DNA from: Aricia agestis
Taxonomy: Eukaryota > Arthropoda > Insecta > Lepidoptera > Lycaenidae
Direction of reading: 5' to 3'
DNA length: 64,000 nt
NCBI RefSeq assembly: GCF_905147365.1
Contig: NC_056421.1
Location: 14,881,001 to 14,945,000 of the forward strand
Shown here: piece by piece, positions 21,521 to 32,735 of the stretch
Layout: every line of letters begins with the position of its first letter
Numbering within the stretch: the first letter of the stretch is position 1
Notes under the pieces: generated by a model
The model's database searches: none
What the model was told of the DNA's origin: nothing
The model's input: the letters and a program-made list of their open reading frames with translations, nothing else
Program-made: the position numbers and the translations under genes

Positions 21521-22874
21521 CGAAGTGCTAATTTTTGATTTGGGTCTAATCTGGAATACATAATCTCAAAACATGATTAAATAGATGGTGGCGATCTGAG
21601 CCAGGGCCTCGCTGGCAAGCAAGCTCGAGTTAACTGCGAAGTTTACCGAACGATGCATAAGTTTCGGTTTCGGTTTCGGCTATATTTTGGCCGAAACCAA
21701 AACTAAGGCTGGAACTATATTTTTTGGCCGAAACTGGCCGAAACCGAAACCGAAAGTTCGGTCGGTCACTAATTGTATGAAAATGTATGGCACCGTTTCT
21801 AACTTAGACGCGCGCGGCCGACGACAGTCGTAGGCCGCGCGCGGCTTACGAACGTCTTTAGAAGAATCATTGTCATTTACTTGTTTAGTTTGTGAAGAAT
21901 AAATTTCTTTAGTTCTAATTTTTGTAATAGGTACGGTATTTGGTATTATGTTGTTATTACAGCATTTGCCTTCGCGTGCTAACCTTGCAGATTGCACGAA
22001 AGAAAGGCGATCAAACTTCATTCGGTTTCTCTGTTAAGTCTTGACAACATTCATCATGCTAAATAATCGCTCTATATCAGCGTTAGAATGCGGCAAAACG
22101 AATAAAGATAATAATAATATAATTAAGTTTCCAGTGTGCGACTTCAAGGATTAGAAACATAATTAAAAAAACTAGTGGTTTAACGTCGAAGCTATCGAAT
22201 CCACTAAGAAATCCACTAGCCACTAAAACCAAATTTTTCCCGTCGAAAGGTACGTCTAAACCACCAGATCTAGTGGAAATTCCACTAAGTTGGCAACACT
22301 GCAAATAATATTATCTATCGACGGACTTAATTTTGTATTGCACTCTCAATTGTATAATAGGTACTTATATAGAATTAAGACCAACCTGTACTTCATTCTG
22401 GCAATAATCTCATACATAAAATTGCCACCGACATTGCTTAGCTGTAAGTTTTCCAAAGTCTTAAAGCCAGTCAGAATACTGACTGGCTCGCATTTTGGTA
22501 CCATGACCTCTATTTTCCAGCCAGTCAGTGGTCACGTGACACAAAACTCACTTCTCCATTGTTAACTGAGTACCTAGTAGTTTCGTATCATGAATTCATG
22601 ACAACACAACTGACATAAGCTGGCTGGCTTTTACGTCAAATACAGCAATTCAATAAACACTTACTGAATAGTTTACATTTTAGTAATTTTATTTATTAAT
22701 ATTACATACTTTTTAGTCTTAAATTATATTGCTATTTAGGTGGTTAGTTATTTAATAAGTTATATTTTAGTCTATAGCATATATTCTAGTGAAAATAATA
22801 CGTTATTAAAACCAAAAAACTAAACATTCGAAGTGTCCAAATTTTTGGAAAAGGATTAAGTATTCTCAAGTTAA

Positions 22875-23407
22875 TCACGAAGCGATACATAAGTAAAGAC
22901 TACCTCTTATAGAAAGACTTTTGAGCAAGCGTCAGCGCGATATAGAAGACGCACGGCGCCATCTATTATGAATTTTTGGAACTAACTTAATTTGAACAAA
23001 TTTAGGCATTTTCACCCCCTTTTTTCCAGTAAAAAAGTAGCCTATGTCCTTTCTCAGGCTTTAGACTATCTGTATACAAAATTTCATTACAATCGGTTCG
23101 GTAGTTTTGGCGTTTGGCGTGAAAGCGAGACTGACAGACAGACAGAGATACTTTCGCATTTATAATATTAGTATAGATTATGTGCACACTGCACAGCTGT
23201 TTTTGGGTATTTTGATTAATTAAGGGCCGCGCTACACCGGAATGGCAGCGGCGAGGTGAGCACTTTCAGCGCTGCCATTCCGGTGTAGCCCTAAGAGGGG
23301 TACCACTTACCAGGGTTTTAAAAAGTTTTTAAATTTGACACGAATTTTGTTGACACCGCGCGCTATAAACTAAAGTCCACGCGGACGAAGTCGCGGGCAA
23401 CAGCTAG
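22875..23407. mobile_element. composite Helitron-like module A, copy 2
   Basis: Matches 12270-12800: minus-strand TC start at 23177, gacagacagacagag tract, the TAA-flanked 73-bp hairpin (here with a 5-bp deletion in the right arm) and a plus-strand gggcaacagCTAG end at 23404-23407. The left part is truncated. Confidence 0.7.
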
Positions 23408-23854
23408 TAACTAATAAGTATGATTAGTTCTATGTTACAATGAAGTAAAAAATAAAACGCCATCTGTTGAATCGTATTAGAACTAAAATGTTCATTGCAT
23501 CTATATATTTCTGGATTTTTTATATTATACATAAAATAATATACTTAAGATTTTTGAAATATTATTTTAATACACATCCAAGACCCAGGAACATTGAAAA
23601 CTTTTTGTTCCGCCTGCGGGACTCGAACCCAGGACCCCCGGGATGAGCGCTGGCCACGCGCAATGCGAATTAATTTTCATCGATATTTTCATGGAAATAA
23701 GATATTTTCCACATCAAAATGTAGCCTATGTCCTTTCTCAGACTCTAGAATAACTGTGTACAAAATTTCATTGCAATCGGTTCAGTAGTTTTGGCGTGAA
23801 AGCGAGACAGACAGACAGACAGAGATACTTTCGCGTTTATAATATTAGTATGGA
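23404..23854 (-). mobile_element. Helitron-like module B with tRNA-SINE piece, copy 2
   Basis: Same as 13140-13584: minus-strand start TCCATACTAATATTATAAAC at 23854, gtctgtctgtc tract and the SINE box B gggttcgagtcc. Directly abuts module A as in copy 1. Confidence 0.65.
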
Positions 23855-24555
23855 TTACCAAAAATACTTTTGTACCTCAATAATAATAATATTAGTTTTA
23901 TATTATTACATTAAAATTTAAAATACATGAGGACTTAAGTAAGTCCTCATGTATTATACATTTTAAAAAGATGTGGTCGTTTTAGGGACCTATCAGACAG
24001 AGTGGTCACGCGTTGAAGCATTTGCGTTGGAGCAGTCAGTGTGTGACTGAGGAGCAATTCTGACACATTCAGAACTCCTCCTGTGTGAGTATATAGAGAT
24101 ACTCACACGGGAGGCATTCTACAACATAATACAACACAAAGAACACAAAACCCTTGACCGCTCTCTGTCTGAGATATCCCAGGCAATTTCCCATAGTTGC
24201 AACTTGCAATGCAGTTTCTAATTGTTATTGGTTTGCCAAATAAAAGTCTGAAATTATAATATTGTTTTTATCTTTCATCAAAAGTTTGTATTTGAACTCC
24301 TTTAATAATAATAAATTAATATTTACACAAGGGATATTTGATTCATCTTCTTTAATTTTAAGTGACAAGACCTTGTTTAAGATTTCCGCTGTATAAATAT
24401 TTTTATAAGTATAATATAAAAGAGATTTAACACTTGCCTTTCTGATACTAGGTTGATAATAAGGTGTAAGACAAATATAGTACCTATTGATGAAAGCTGT
24501 GTATGAATATGTATCTAAGGTAGGTATATTTAAGTGAGAAAATAAATGAAAAAAA

Positions 24556-25073
24556 ACCGGCCAAGTGCGAGTCGGACTCGCGCACCGAGGGTTCCGACAG
24601 CTTAAAGGTATTATAGACCTGAGTATTTGGTATGAATTTCAATTTAATACCTCTACGCGTTTATGAGGAAATGGGTAGTAAGTTTAAAATTATTAAAAAA
24701 AATATATTATGTGATGTAACTAAAAATTTATGGTTTTCGTAATTTTTCCTTTATCTATGCTATAAGACGTTGCTTCGTACCAAATTTCAAGATTCTGAGT
24801 TCACGGGAAGCACCCTGTAGGTTTTGATTCCCTTGCAAGTGTCGAAAATTTGCGGCATAAACGGCTGTATCTTTTGATTGCGTTGGCTTAGAAGTTTGAT
24901 TTTTTCACAGCTTCAAGGGACAGTAGACCTGAGTAATTGATATAAATTTCAGCTTCATACCTCCACGCGTTCCTGAGAAAAAGGGTCTTGACAGACGGAC
25001 GGACGGACAGACGGACAACAAAGTGATCCTATAAGGGTTCCGTTTTTTCCTTTTGAGGTACGGAACCCTAAAA
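24556..25073 (+). mobile_element. lepidopteran interspersed repeat ('ccaagtgcgagtcggactcg' type), copy 2
   Basis: Starts ccggccaagtgcgagtcgga, has a gacggacggacggacagacg tract near 24990 and ends gaggtacggaaccctaaaaa. Flanking 23855-24550 holds a 50-bp palindrome (catgaggacttaagtaagtcctcatg core near 23930) and no gene. Confidence 0.7.
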
Positions 25074-27216
25074 ACATTTAAAAACGAGTATTTATTAAAT
25101 TTCTTTTAATTTAAGCTTTTGAGTGAATATATATTATCTTCCTAGGACTTCGTCATCATTACACTTGCAATTCTTTATTATAAAATGTAGTACTTATAGT
25201 ATCTCAGTGTTAGCAATCATCCTTTATCCTGAAAAATATTTGGTTCAGCGTACACAGTACTAATAATGTAAAATGCCTTACAAGGCACGAAAAGGGGATT
25301 ATTAAACTTATAAATTGCCTGTTTATGTTACAATAATACCTATTTGAAAGCTCAAAAAAACGTAGGTGTTCAAGAATGAGTTCAAGTTCAACAAACTATG
25401 TTCAACTCATGACATCAACTCTGTTGTAATGCATGTAATTGTAATCTACAAGTTTGATGCATTTCTAAGACTTTTTTAAGGTAGATTATTTAGCGTAAGT
25501 ATCAAATAGGTATAGGTAATAATAAACTTATCAATTTCTTGCTTAAAACATAATCTCTTTATACTTATTATCAATATCTAATTATTATTATTTTTTTTGT
25601 CTCCTTCTTCTTCTTTTTTTTAATTGCCGACTCAGTTAGTTGCCAATGTCAGAGAATACTTTCTCCTCTAGATCGCCATGCTTGTGATAATATAAACATG
25701 AAGGAGTGTTATTTTCTCAGTGTTTTGATAAAGGGCTTATAAAATACCAAAAAAATATAAATAAAACCATTTACACATTTATAATAATTACCTTTAAATA
25801 CAATAAATCGGTGCAAAAGTAACTATTCCTACATTGACCACGTTATATATTAGAAAATAGTATATTTTATAATATAAAATATCAATATTTTTTTAAACTA
25901 TATTTTCATCTTGATTTACAATTTTTCCGTTAGTCGTTATGGCTAAGCCATTTCAATTCCTAAAAAAAAAAACAATTCGGTTAGTCAAATTTGACGTTCG
26001 TGTTTGACATTTCTTAATCCAGTTCAGAGACAAATATTACAGGTTAAAACATAGACATAATATATTATACTGTCGTAGTTAAAACCATTCAGAAGTAAAA
26101 GTGGACATGATACCGAAACAGAACCATTTACTTTACAACTGTTTACTGACCTGCGTGGATTAACCCAGGTTTTGTCAAAGATAATGATAAGGGCTCTTAA
26201 ATCCATTCTTTTTACGTCCTTATCTGACTGTATAAGGACGTAAAGTGAATGGATTTAAGAGCTCATAATAGGGCCCCATGTTATATAAATAAATGAATTA
26301 TGACGGCCCGGTCGCTCGATCGGGGCTAGGGCCGATGTAGGAACTCGGGAGTCGGGATAGAGCAGAATTAATGTAGCATTACAATAGTTTCTAAAATAGG
26401 TACTAGAGTAGCAATGTCTTACAAAAGATTCTCAGAAATGCGTAACCACTTTTTTGTTCAAAAGACAATGTCAAGTCATATATTCGTTATGTCATTATGT
26501 ATATGAGATATGCCTGCAGGCATCTTCGAAGTGGCAACGCGTTGCTACCGTAAACTTCCAATCTAGTTACGTTAGTAACATAGAATATCATTGTAGCATT
26601 ATGATAAAAAATAAATACCTACCTAAATTCACCTAAATTGTCAATTGTTAAAAAGGAAGAGAATATTGTTTTGTTCTTTTCTATGAACCTATCATCAATC
26701 ATCAAGTTGACTCAATTCACAAGTGGAACTTTACCTATCGTTTCGGCCACGCGCCAAAACATCCTTGTGCCCTTGTGGGACATCATCATCGTATCGAACA
26801 CGTAATTGACCAACGTACGGTGCCGACTGTACCGCTTACGTATCAATTTATACTTACACAAAAACAAAATTATACAAACCTTGTCCAAGATAGAACTATC
26901 CTGGTGCAGCGGCGTCTGAGATGGAGTGTGGCGGTCGCCGCGGTCGTCAGGCGACGCTGTGTAGTCACGTCGGCGAATTGACCGCTCTGCCACAACAATG
27001 GTAACGTGCGTATCCGCAACACGAGGGACGTGACATGGCGTGACAATTCGTACATCGCTCGGCTGTCTTGTGAGTGGCTGTGACTTGTGAGGCGATCGTG
27101 ATGAGCGGTAATACGAGATAGGACGTTTGACGACAAAAAACGCAAACCCTTGAAGGCCCAGTAGTCCCTAAAATTAGGTCGATGTCTGTCAGTACGAATA
27201 TCGACGTAAAGGACAT
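25074..27216. other. intergenic, no gene recognised
   Basis: AT-rich. A palindrome of about 80 bp at 26188-26268 (gggctcttaaatccattc with its complement) looks like a small MITE. At 26712-27312 several overlapping open frames exist on both strands, but none shows a family motif or consistent coding signal. Confidence 0.45.
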
Positions 27217-27219
27217 TAA

Positions 27220-27356
27220 GGCTGCGTTTCCACTGAAGCGGAGCGGAGCGGAGCTTAGCGGTGCCTGAATTAACCAATTCAGAAGAAGATTTCGAGCATG
27301 GTGATTGGTCAATTCGGCACCGCTAAGCTCCGCTCCGCTTCAGTGGAAACGCAGCC
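27220..27356. mobile_element. hairpin MITE with TAA target duplication
   Basis: Inverted ends ggctgcgtttccactgaagc and gcttcagtggaaacgcagcc, arms about 50 bp, flanked by TAA at 27217-27219 and 27357-27359. Harbinger-type by target site. The 60 bp after it (ctggcctcacacagccggaa onward) are the left end of another repeat also seen at 50986 and 54524. Confidence 0.8.
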
Positions 27357-27445
27357 TAAGGCTGGCCTCACACAGCCGGAATTTCATAATCGGAAATTCA
27401 TATTCTTACAGATCGATCTACTAATATTATAAAATAATACTATCC

Positions 27446-27570
27446 TACTAATATTATAAAGGCGAAAGTTTGTTTGGATGTATAGATGTATGGATGTTTG
27501 TTACTCTTTAACGCAAAAACTACTGAATGGATTTTAATGAAACTTTACAATAATATAGCTTGTAGTGTAT
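27446..27570 (+). mobile_element. Helitron-like repeat, 5' fragment
   Basis: Begins ATCCTACTAATATTATAAAG, then gcgaaagtttgtttggatgt and acgcaaaaactactgaatgg, the 5' part of a common lepidopteran Helitron-like repeat. The 3' part is missing, cut near the element starting 27583. Confidence 0.55.
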
Positions 27571-27582
27571 GCGCAGTGTATC

Positions 27583-29206
27583 TGTCGCAGGCAGATTGTA
27601 TATTTAGCCGTATTACATTACGGCTAGCCGTTTTAAAAAACGGCGCCGTTTTGTAATGCGGCGTGTCGACGTTTAGCCGGATTGTAATTGCGATACGTTC
27701 TTCAATAAGGCGGCCCACGTTTAGCCGCATCGTACTCCTACGTAAGTTATAGAGTGACCATGATTGCAAAATAAAACAATGCTGCAATGAGTGGCCTATA
27801 CTTCATTAAATTTTGGTAAGCACTCAGAGAATAAGCAAAAAATTCTGAAGAAGAAGGGTGTATATAAAACTCGACTGATAATTGAAACAGTTAGCACAGT
27901 ATCAAAAATGTCGATGGCTCCTTAATATTATGTTATTAGCGTTATCAAACTTCATATTACTAAAGTCACCAGCTCTGGGATTGTTTCACCCTCCCCTAGG
28001 GTTTCGTTGCAATATTTTTTATTTGTTGTGGTGTTTGTTTTCTAGTGGCCCTTTTTTATAATTTCGAGCCACGTTGACACAGGTGAAGGTGAACTAGGTG
28101 AACGTGGATTGAAAATATCAAAAAGACGGATGAGCTGGCTTAGTATTAATGAACAGATACCATAACGTCGAATATCATATTATTATTATTTAATCTCAAC
28201 TGCTGTCTAGCAAGATTAAGCATAATCACATGAGAAAAGTAAAAGGTGCTATGATCGAAAACGGTTTACACTTTACAGCCTTTCGTTAATTGCCCAGCTG
28301 TAACCTTTATGTCGGCTGTACACTCTCGCCGAGACACAGCGAGGCGGCCCGAGTGCGAGAGTGTAAATGGGTGCGCTCGCCTCGTCTCGCCTGTCTCGGA
28401 CCCTCTCGGTCCGGTGTCGGTATTTTACGCCCGAGACAAAGGGTCTCGCGAGGAAAGCGAGCGCATTACTGTACACTCTCGCGTTTTTTCACTACTAGTC
28501 TCGCCGCTAGACAGTGCAGAACAGAAAAATAACAATAATAAACGTCATTATCTGTGAGAAATAAAATTAAATATGATTATAGATCTTTGGATTACATTGA
28601 TATCTTTCGATGCATAGAGAAAAATAATGGTCCATCTTCTCTGAGTTCATAACTGCAATTGAACTAAGCGCGAATGTACATGATCGCACTCGGGCAAGGG
28701 GCTCTCGCACGAGACTCTCGCCCGAGAGCTCTCGGCGAGAGTGTACAGCCGACATAAAATATATATTTTAAAGTGTTTACCATGTACAACCTATTTTGTT
28801 ACTTTTATTCAGAGTTTTCAGCATTTTTCAAAAAATTTTAAATATTCGAATAATATTCAAATTATTCGAAAACTTTTGCAAAATATTCGAATTATTCGAA
28901 TAGTAAATTTGTCGAATAATAACATTCCCTAGTGTTAAGAAACGAATTACGAAACTAAAACTGTCAAAAAGGCGACTAGTCTCTAGCCAATGACATAAGA
29001 AACACTTCTTATGTCATTGTCTGTAGCCTTATTACATTACGGCTAGCCGTATTGAATGACGTATAGCGCCGAATGCATTCCGGCGGTTTTTTATTCAGCC
29101 GCACTCAATCCGGCTAAACGTCGACACGCCGCATTACAAAACGGCGCCGTTTTTTAAAACGGCTAGCCGTAATGTAATACGGCTAAATATACAATCCGCC
29201 TGCGAC
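27583..29206. mobile_element. 1.6-kb element with about 100-bp inverted repeats and TATC target duplication
   Basis: Left arm starts tgtcgcaggcagattgtata (27583) and the right arm ends with its complement at 29206. The arms pair over about 98 bp and contain sub-palindromes (cggctagccg, aacggcgccgtt). TATC stands on both sides (27579-27582, 29207-29210). The interior carries a second element at 28303-28756 and a ttattcgaa-rich palindromic patch at 28836-28921. No transposase-like ORF. Superfamily unknown. Confidence 0.7.
28303..28756. mobile_element. 454-bp TIR element with gtcggctgtacactctcg ends, copy 1
   Basis: Inverted ends atgtcggctgtacactctcg / cgagagtgtacagccgacat; next to both ends lie CTCTCGCC/CGAGAC-rich arms. 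The middle (aataaacgtcattatctgtg, ctttggattacattgatatc) is AT-rich. A near-identical copy in opposite orientation lies at 49311-49768. Open frames in it are repetitive Arg/Ser-rich and differ by strand, so not coding. Confidence 0.75.
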
Positions 29207-30600
29207 ATATCTACATAGTAGATACTTAACATTGTCTCATAAACACCAGTAGTAGGTATGCAGTCTATATAATTCATCTGTCAAGTAGTCAATATCTGTA
29301 GTCAGTATCAGTTGCATAGTGACAGTGACAGTGACGGACGGATAGACGTGCGCTCCGCAGTGGTACTGGGTGTGTTAGTGAGCCAGTGTCCCTATAGTAG
29401 GAGTCCATAACATAAAATACGGTCCCATCCTGAAGAAAGCGTGAAAATTGGCATGAATGTAGCTGTCATATGTGTGCTTCAATGTAGATATGGAAGCACG
29501 TCCAGAAATAATGTTTTCCCCCCTTCCCCCTCTTTTTATCTCCCTCATTTCGGTTTTTCGAATTTTCGACGAGAACGATAAGACTGAGGAGTTTACTCTT
29601 CAAAGAAGAAATCATCGTCGATAAATTACCTACACAACGATACATTATATAGTGGTAAGATTAATAAATTTCTGTTTACAGCCACCAACGTATTAGGAAA
29701 TTGTAAAAAAATGCTAACTTTTTTTTCTTGCTCCATTTATAGGAAAACGACAAGAGTGGTGTTAAAATAGGCTAAAGAAGTTAGATACCTTATACACTGA
29801 GCTACAAAATGACACCTATTTCATAGTCGTAGAGGCATTACTTCCAGAGTTACAGCTTGCCGCGTCCGACTCAAGTACTCGTTTTTTTACCTTTTTACAA
29901 TTGCTTAGATTTAGAGCTAAGGGTTTCAAGAAATTTATTAAAAATACAGTAAAATACAGTGAAAATTATGTAGTTGTCATATATGTGCTTTAATGTGGAT
30001 ATAGAAGCATGCCAAAAAAATATTTTTTTCCCCCCCATCATTCCCTCCTCGCCTTCATATATGCTAAATCGTGGTTTTTCTTATTTTTTATGAAAACGGG
30101 TTCAGCTATCAGAAAACTGTCAAAGAACAATATTATATATATTGTTAAATTCTCTACAATATTGCCTTTGGACGTATGTTGATAGGACTTATAGTGTACA
30201 AAATATGTACGCGCAACTTTGAAGTTTTTTTTCTTAATGCAAACATTTTACCATAGATATTACTATATTTTGTGTACTAAATACCTAAAAGCAAAGCTAC
30301 GGCGACAGTAGGGGTGCGGGGCGGTGGAGTGGGATTTGTAGCCTTGCCTGTCCGACCCGACGGGCAACGACAACCGACCGATCAGTCCGCCCGCCACTTC
30401 GTCTGAGCTACGCGGATGTGCGTTGCATCACTGAGCTCCGCCAGTGTCACGCAAATTACGAATCCCGAGTTTTGATCATTATTAAAACACTGAAGTATTT
30501 TACAAGTGTGAGAGAGTGTTATCTGAAGAGGTAAGTAAATCCAGACTTCATTACTTTCACATTAATTGAATTAGGCCACAGCGCGCACGTACTGAGACCT
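29207..30600. other. no gene; diverged direct repeat
   Basis: A roughly 100-bp segment around 29441-29545 (gtagctgtcatatgtgtgct) recurs diverged at 29958-30060 (gtagttgtcatatatgtgct), each followed by a poly-C/T run. Nothing coding recognised. A moderately GC-rich patch lies at 30310-30440. Confidence 0.5.
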
Positions 30601-30608
30601 ATACCTAT

Positions 30609-30611
<3 letters not shown>

Positions 30612-30671
<60 letters not shown>
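30612..30671. repeat. (TA)n microsatellite, about 30 units
   Basis: Uninterrupted TA dinucleotides of about 60 bp, just before the perfect hairpin at 30680-30719. Confidence 0.95.
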
Positions 30672-30673
<2 letters not shown>

Positions 30674-30679
30674 GTTCCC

Positions 30680-30719
30680 GCTGCGCCCCTAGAGCAATGT
30701 ATTGCTCTAGGGGCGCAGC
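30680..30719. repeat. perfect hairpin, 19-bp stem with 2-nt loop
   Basis: Stem gctgcgcccctagagcaat, loop gt, then the exact complement. Outer bases atagtt (30671 on) and aactat (30720 on) extend the pairing after a CCC bulge. It borders the repeat ending gtgcctgggcaccggtggca. Probably a transposon end or inverted duplication. Confidence 0.9.
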
Positions 30720-30999
30720 AACTATTATCGGGAGCAAACCGAAAAAGTCCTGCCTGGTTTGGCCATTTTTGCGCCCCCCCAGAGCCTACGCCCTGTGCCT
30801 GGGCACCGGTGGCACCGCCCTATTTACGGCACTGTATAATATGTACATTATATGCGGATGTGCTACAGCTTTAATACGGGTTACATACAAAAATGACCCT
30901 TCTTTACGGGTGTACGGGGACATAAATAAAAGACCATTTTGTCCTAACTTTAATATATTATAGAAAAGGAAATATTATAACATGAGTAGCGGCCGGGCT

Positions 31000-31247
31000 A
31001 GAGGAGTCGCGCGGAGCGACGCGACGGGCGCGGGCGGGGAGCGGCGCGTCGCGGGTTAACTTGACATATTGCGTGGGGAATTTTAAAATATTTACATTTT
31101 GACCGGCAAAATTTCATATAAAAATGCGCGACATCGAACTTCGGCGGCAACGCACCGTCCGCCGCTACTCACGTACGAGAATATTTATACAAATGCAAAT
31201 ATAATATACTTACGGGCTAGGGCGGGCTGTACAGTGGCGGGGCGGGG
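31000..31247 (-). other. Akt 3' UTR region with possible splice donor
   Basis: GC-rich sequence just downstream of the Akt stop codon. On the minus strand a GTAAGTATAT donor-like site begins at 31213, 34 bases after the stop. The plus strand at about 31000-31060 is a GC block. I see no clear AATAAA on the minus strand in the first few hundred bases, which fits either a more distant 3' end or a spliced 3' UTR. Confidence 0.4.
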
Positions 31248-32084
31248 CTAGTGGCGCGCGGCGGGCTGGCTGAGGTGTGCCGAGTGCGCGGACGAGCACA
31301 GGTCCTGGTACGAGAACTGGGGAAAGTGCTCCTCCTGGATGAGCGCCAGTGCCGCGTCGCCGTCGGGCGGCGTCAGCTCCACCGACTCGCCCGTGAACTC
31401 CGAGTCGAAGTAGCGCGTGTCCGTGTCCGACTCCACCTGCGGCTTGAAGGGCGGCGGGATGCGCTTGGCCAACAGGTCGGCCCAGTTGATGGTCGCGAAG
31501 AAGGGGTGCGCCATGACGTCGGCGGCGTCGGCGGGGCCCGCGCCCAGGCGGCGCGCCGGCTCCTTGCACAGCAGCGCCGCCAGCAGCGCGCGGCACGGCG
31601 CCGACAGCGCGCGCGGGAAGCGCACCTCCTCGCGCACGATCAGCGCGAACAGCACGTCGTGGTCGCGGTTGTAGAAGGGCAGGCGGCCGCAGACCATCTC
31701 GTACAGCACCACTCCGCAGCCCCACCAGTCCACGGCCGGCCCGTAGTCTGTGTCTTCGAGCACCTCGGGCGCCAGATACTCGGGCGTGCCGCAGAACGTC
31801 TTGGTGGTGCGGCCGTACGTGATGTCCACCTTGCACAGCCCAAAGTCGGCGATCTTGATATGGCCGTCCTGGTCCAGCAGCAGATTCTCTAGCTTGAGGT
31901 CGCGGTAGATGATGCCCTCGGCGTGCAGGTAGCCCAGCGCCGACACGATCTCCGCGCCGTAGAAGCGCATGCGCTCCTCCGGGAAGCTGCGCACGCGCGC
32001 CAGGTGGAAGAACAGCTCGCCGCCGTTCGCGTACTCCATCACGAAGCACACGCGATCCGCCGTCTGGAACGACCAGCGCAGCGA
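31248..32084 (-). CDS. Akt: Akt / protein kinase B, coding exon 4 (kinase C-lobe and regulatory tail)
   Basis: Encodes residues 219-496. Motifs: YRDLKLEN catalytic loop (Asp280), DFGLCK (298-303), activation loop TTKTFCGTPEYLAPE with the PDK1 phosphosite (Thr314, matching human Thr308), VDWWGCGVVLYEM, the AGC tail IPPPFKPQV and DTRYFD, the turn-motif region ELTPPD, and the hydrophobic motif FPQFSY with the TORC2 phosphosite (Ser476, matching Ser473). A 19-residue tail (ending QPAARH) follows, then TAG at 31250-31248. The acceptor is ggttgcag above 32084. A good donor consensus (GTAAGTATAT, first base at 31213) lies 34 bases past the stop, so the 3' UTR may be spliced. Third codon positions are almost all G or C. 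All catalytic residues are present. Confidence 0.96.
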   Translation of the reverse strand, partial: SLRWSFQTADRVCFVMEYANGGELFFHLARVRSFPEERMRFYGAEIVSALGYLHAEGIIYRDLKLENLLLDQDGHIKIADFGLCKVDITYGRTTKTFCGTPEYLAPEVLEDTDYGPAVDWWGCGVVLYEMVCGRLPFYNRDHDVLFALIVREEVRFPRALSAPCRALLAALLCKEPARRLGAGPADAADVMAHPFFATINWADLLAKRIPPPFKPQVESDTDTRYFDSEFTGESVELTPPDGDAALALIQEEHFPQFSYQDLCSSAHSAHLSQPAARH

Positions 32085-32164
32085 CTGCAACCAACACGGG
32101 GACGGTCAATGGGGGGAGGAGGACGCGGAGGACGCGGGGGACGCGGGGGGCGCGCGGGGCTCAC

Positions 32165-32362
32165 CGTGAGGAAGGGGTGCTTGGTCTTCTTGAGCACGCG
32201 GTTCTCGGTGATGGTATGCGCGAGCTCGTCCTTCTGCAGGATGACGTTCTTCTTAAGGATCTTCATGGCGTAGAGCTTGCCCGTGCCCTTCTCGCGCGAC
32301 AGCACCACTTTGCCGAACGTGCCCTTGCCCAGCACCTTCACGAACTCGAACTTCTCCAACGT
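32165..32362 (-). CDS. Akt: Akt / protein kinase B, coding exon 3 (kinase N-lobe)
   Basis: Encodes residues 153-218, the start of the kinase domain: TLEKFEFVKVLGKGTFGKVV with the glycine-rich ATP loop (GKGTFG, 164-169), the ATP-anchoring lysine in YAMKILKK (Lys186) and the alpha-C region with DELAHTITENRVL (Glu of the Lys-Glu pair). The acceptor is ttccccag above 32362 and the donor GTGAGCCCC below 32165. The exon is exactly 66 codons, phase 0 at both ends. The intron to exon 4 is only 80 bp and very GC-rich (GGGGGACGCGGGGG-type sequence on the plus strand), in contrast to the long AT-rich introns upstream. Confidence 0.96.
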
Positions 32363-32735
32363 CTGGGGAACGACACATTTAATGTAGCGACTGTTATCGT
32401 GTCATTTTATACTCTCTTTATTTATTATAGAATATCGTGCAGTTTCTACACGATGCATATAGAGTTTTAAAATTTTAATCGTTGCCGAATTCTAGATATA
32501 AGTTGACAGTAGGTGGAGGTTCGACGTTCGACGACAAAAAATTGTGCAGTTCAGTCGATGGCCCCCATGGTTACTTGAGATGGGTACACCCAACTCTAGT
32601 AACCATACTGTGCACAGTGTGATAAAAACCTCAATTTTGTCTCACCGCGTTTTTTTTTTCAAAATACTTTAGTTTATAGATAGGTACATTAAAGTAAAAC
32701 TCGGAGATCGATATTCTTTGTTTTTTTTTAAAGAG

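Larger units (their letters stand above)
19501..22301. mobile_element. hAT-type DNA transposon, 2.8 kb, non-autonomous, with SINE-like insertion
   Basis: Perfect 15-bp terminal inverted repeats CAGTGTTGCCAACTT (19501-19515 and complement at 22287-22301) and a perfect 8-bp target duplication CAAATAAT (19493-19500 and 22302-22309). This combination is diagnostic of the hAT superfamily. The body holds the SINE-like repeat (19565-19970), paired ccacc/ccacta sequences near both ends, a two-unit tandem repeat (21315-21520) and tttcggtttcgg repeats (about 21660-21770). No ORF of more than about 110 codons resembling a transposase is present, so it is probably a deletion derivative or an element with captured DNA. 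Confidence 0.88.

Noticed and set aside
26712..27312. Overlapping frames of 93-135 codons on the minus strand
   Set aside because: Several frames open over each other, no family motif, and part lies in a hairpin MITE (27220-27356).
31210..32109. 299-codon minus-strand frame overlapping Akt exon 4 in another phase
   Set aside because: Frame shifted relative to the clear kinase reading frame; Arg/Ala/Gly-rich only.
31251..32470. Plus-strand open frames (213, 116 and 97 codons) opposite the Akt exons
   Set aside because: Antisense shadows of the GC-rich kinase exons; Leu/Arg/Ala-rich with no motif.
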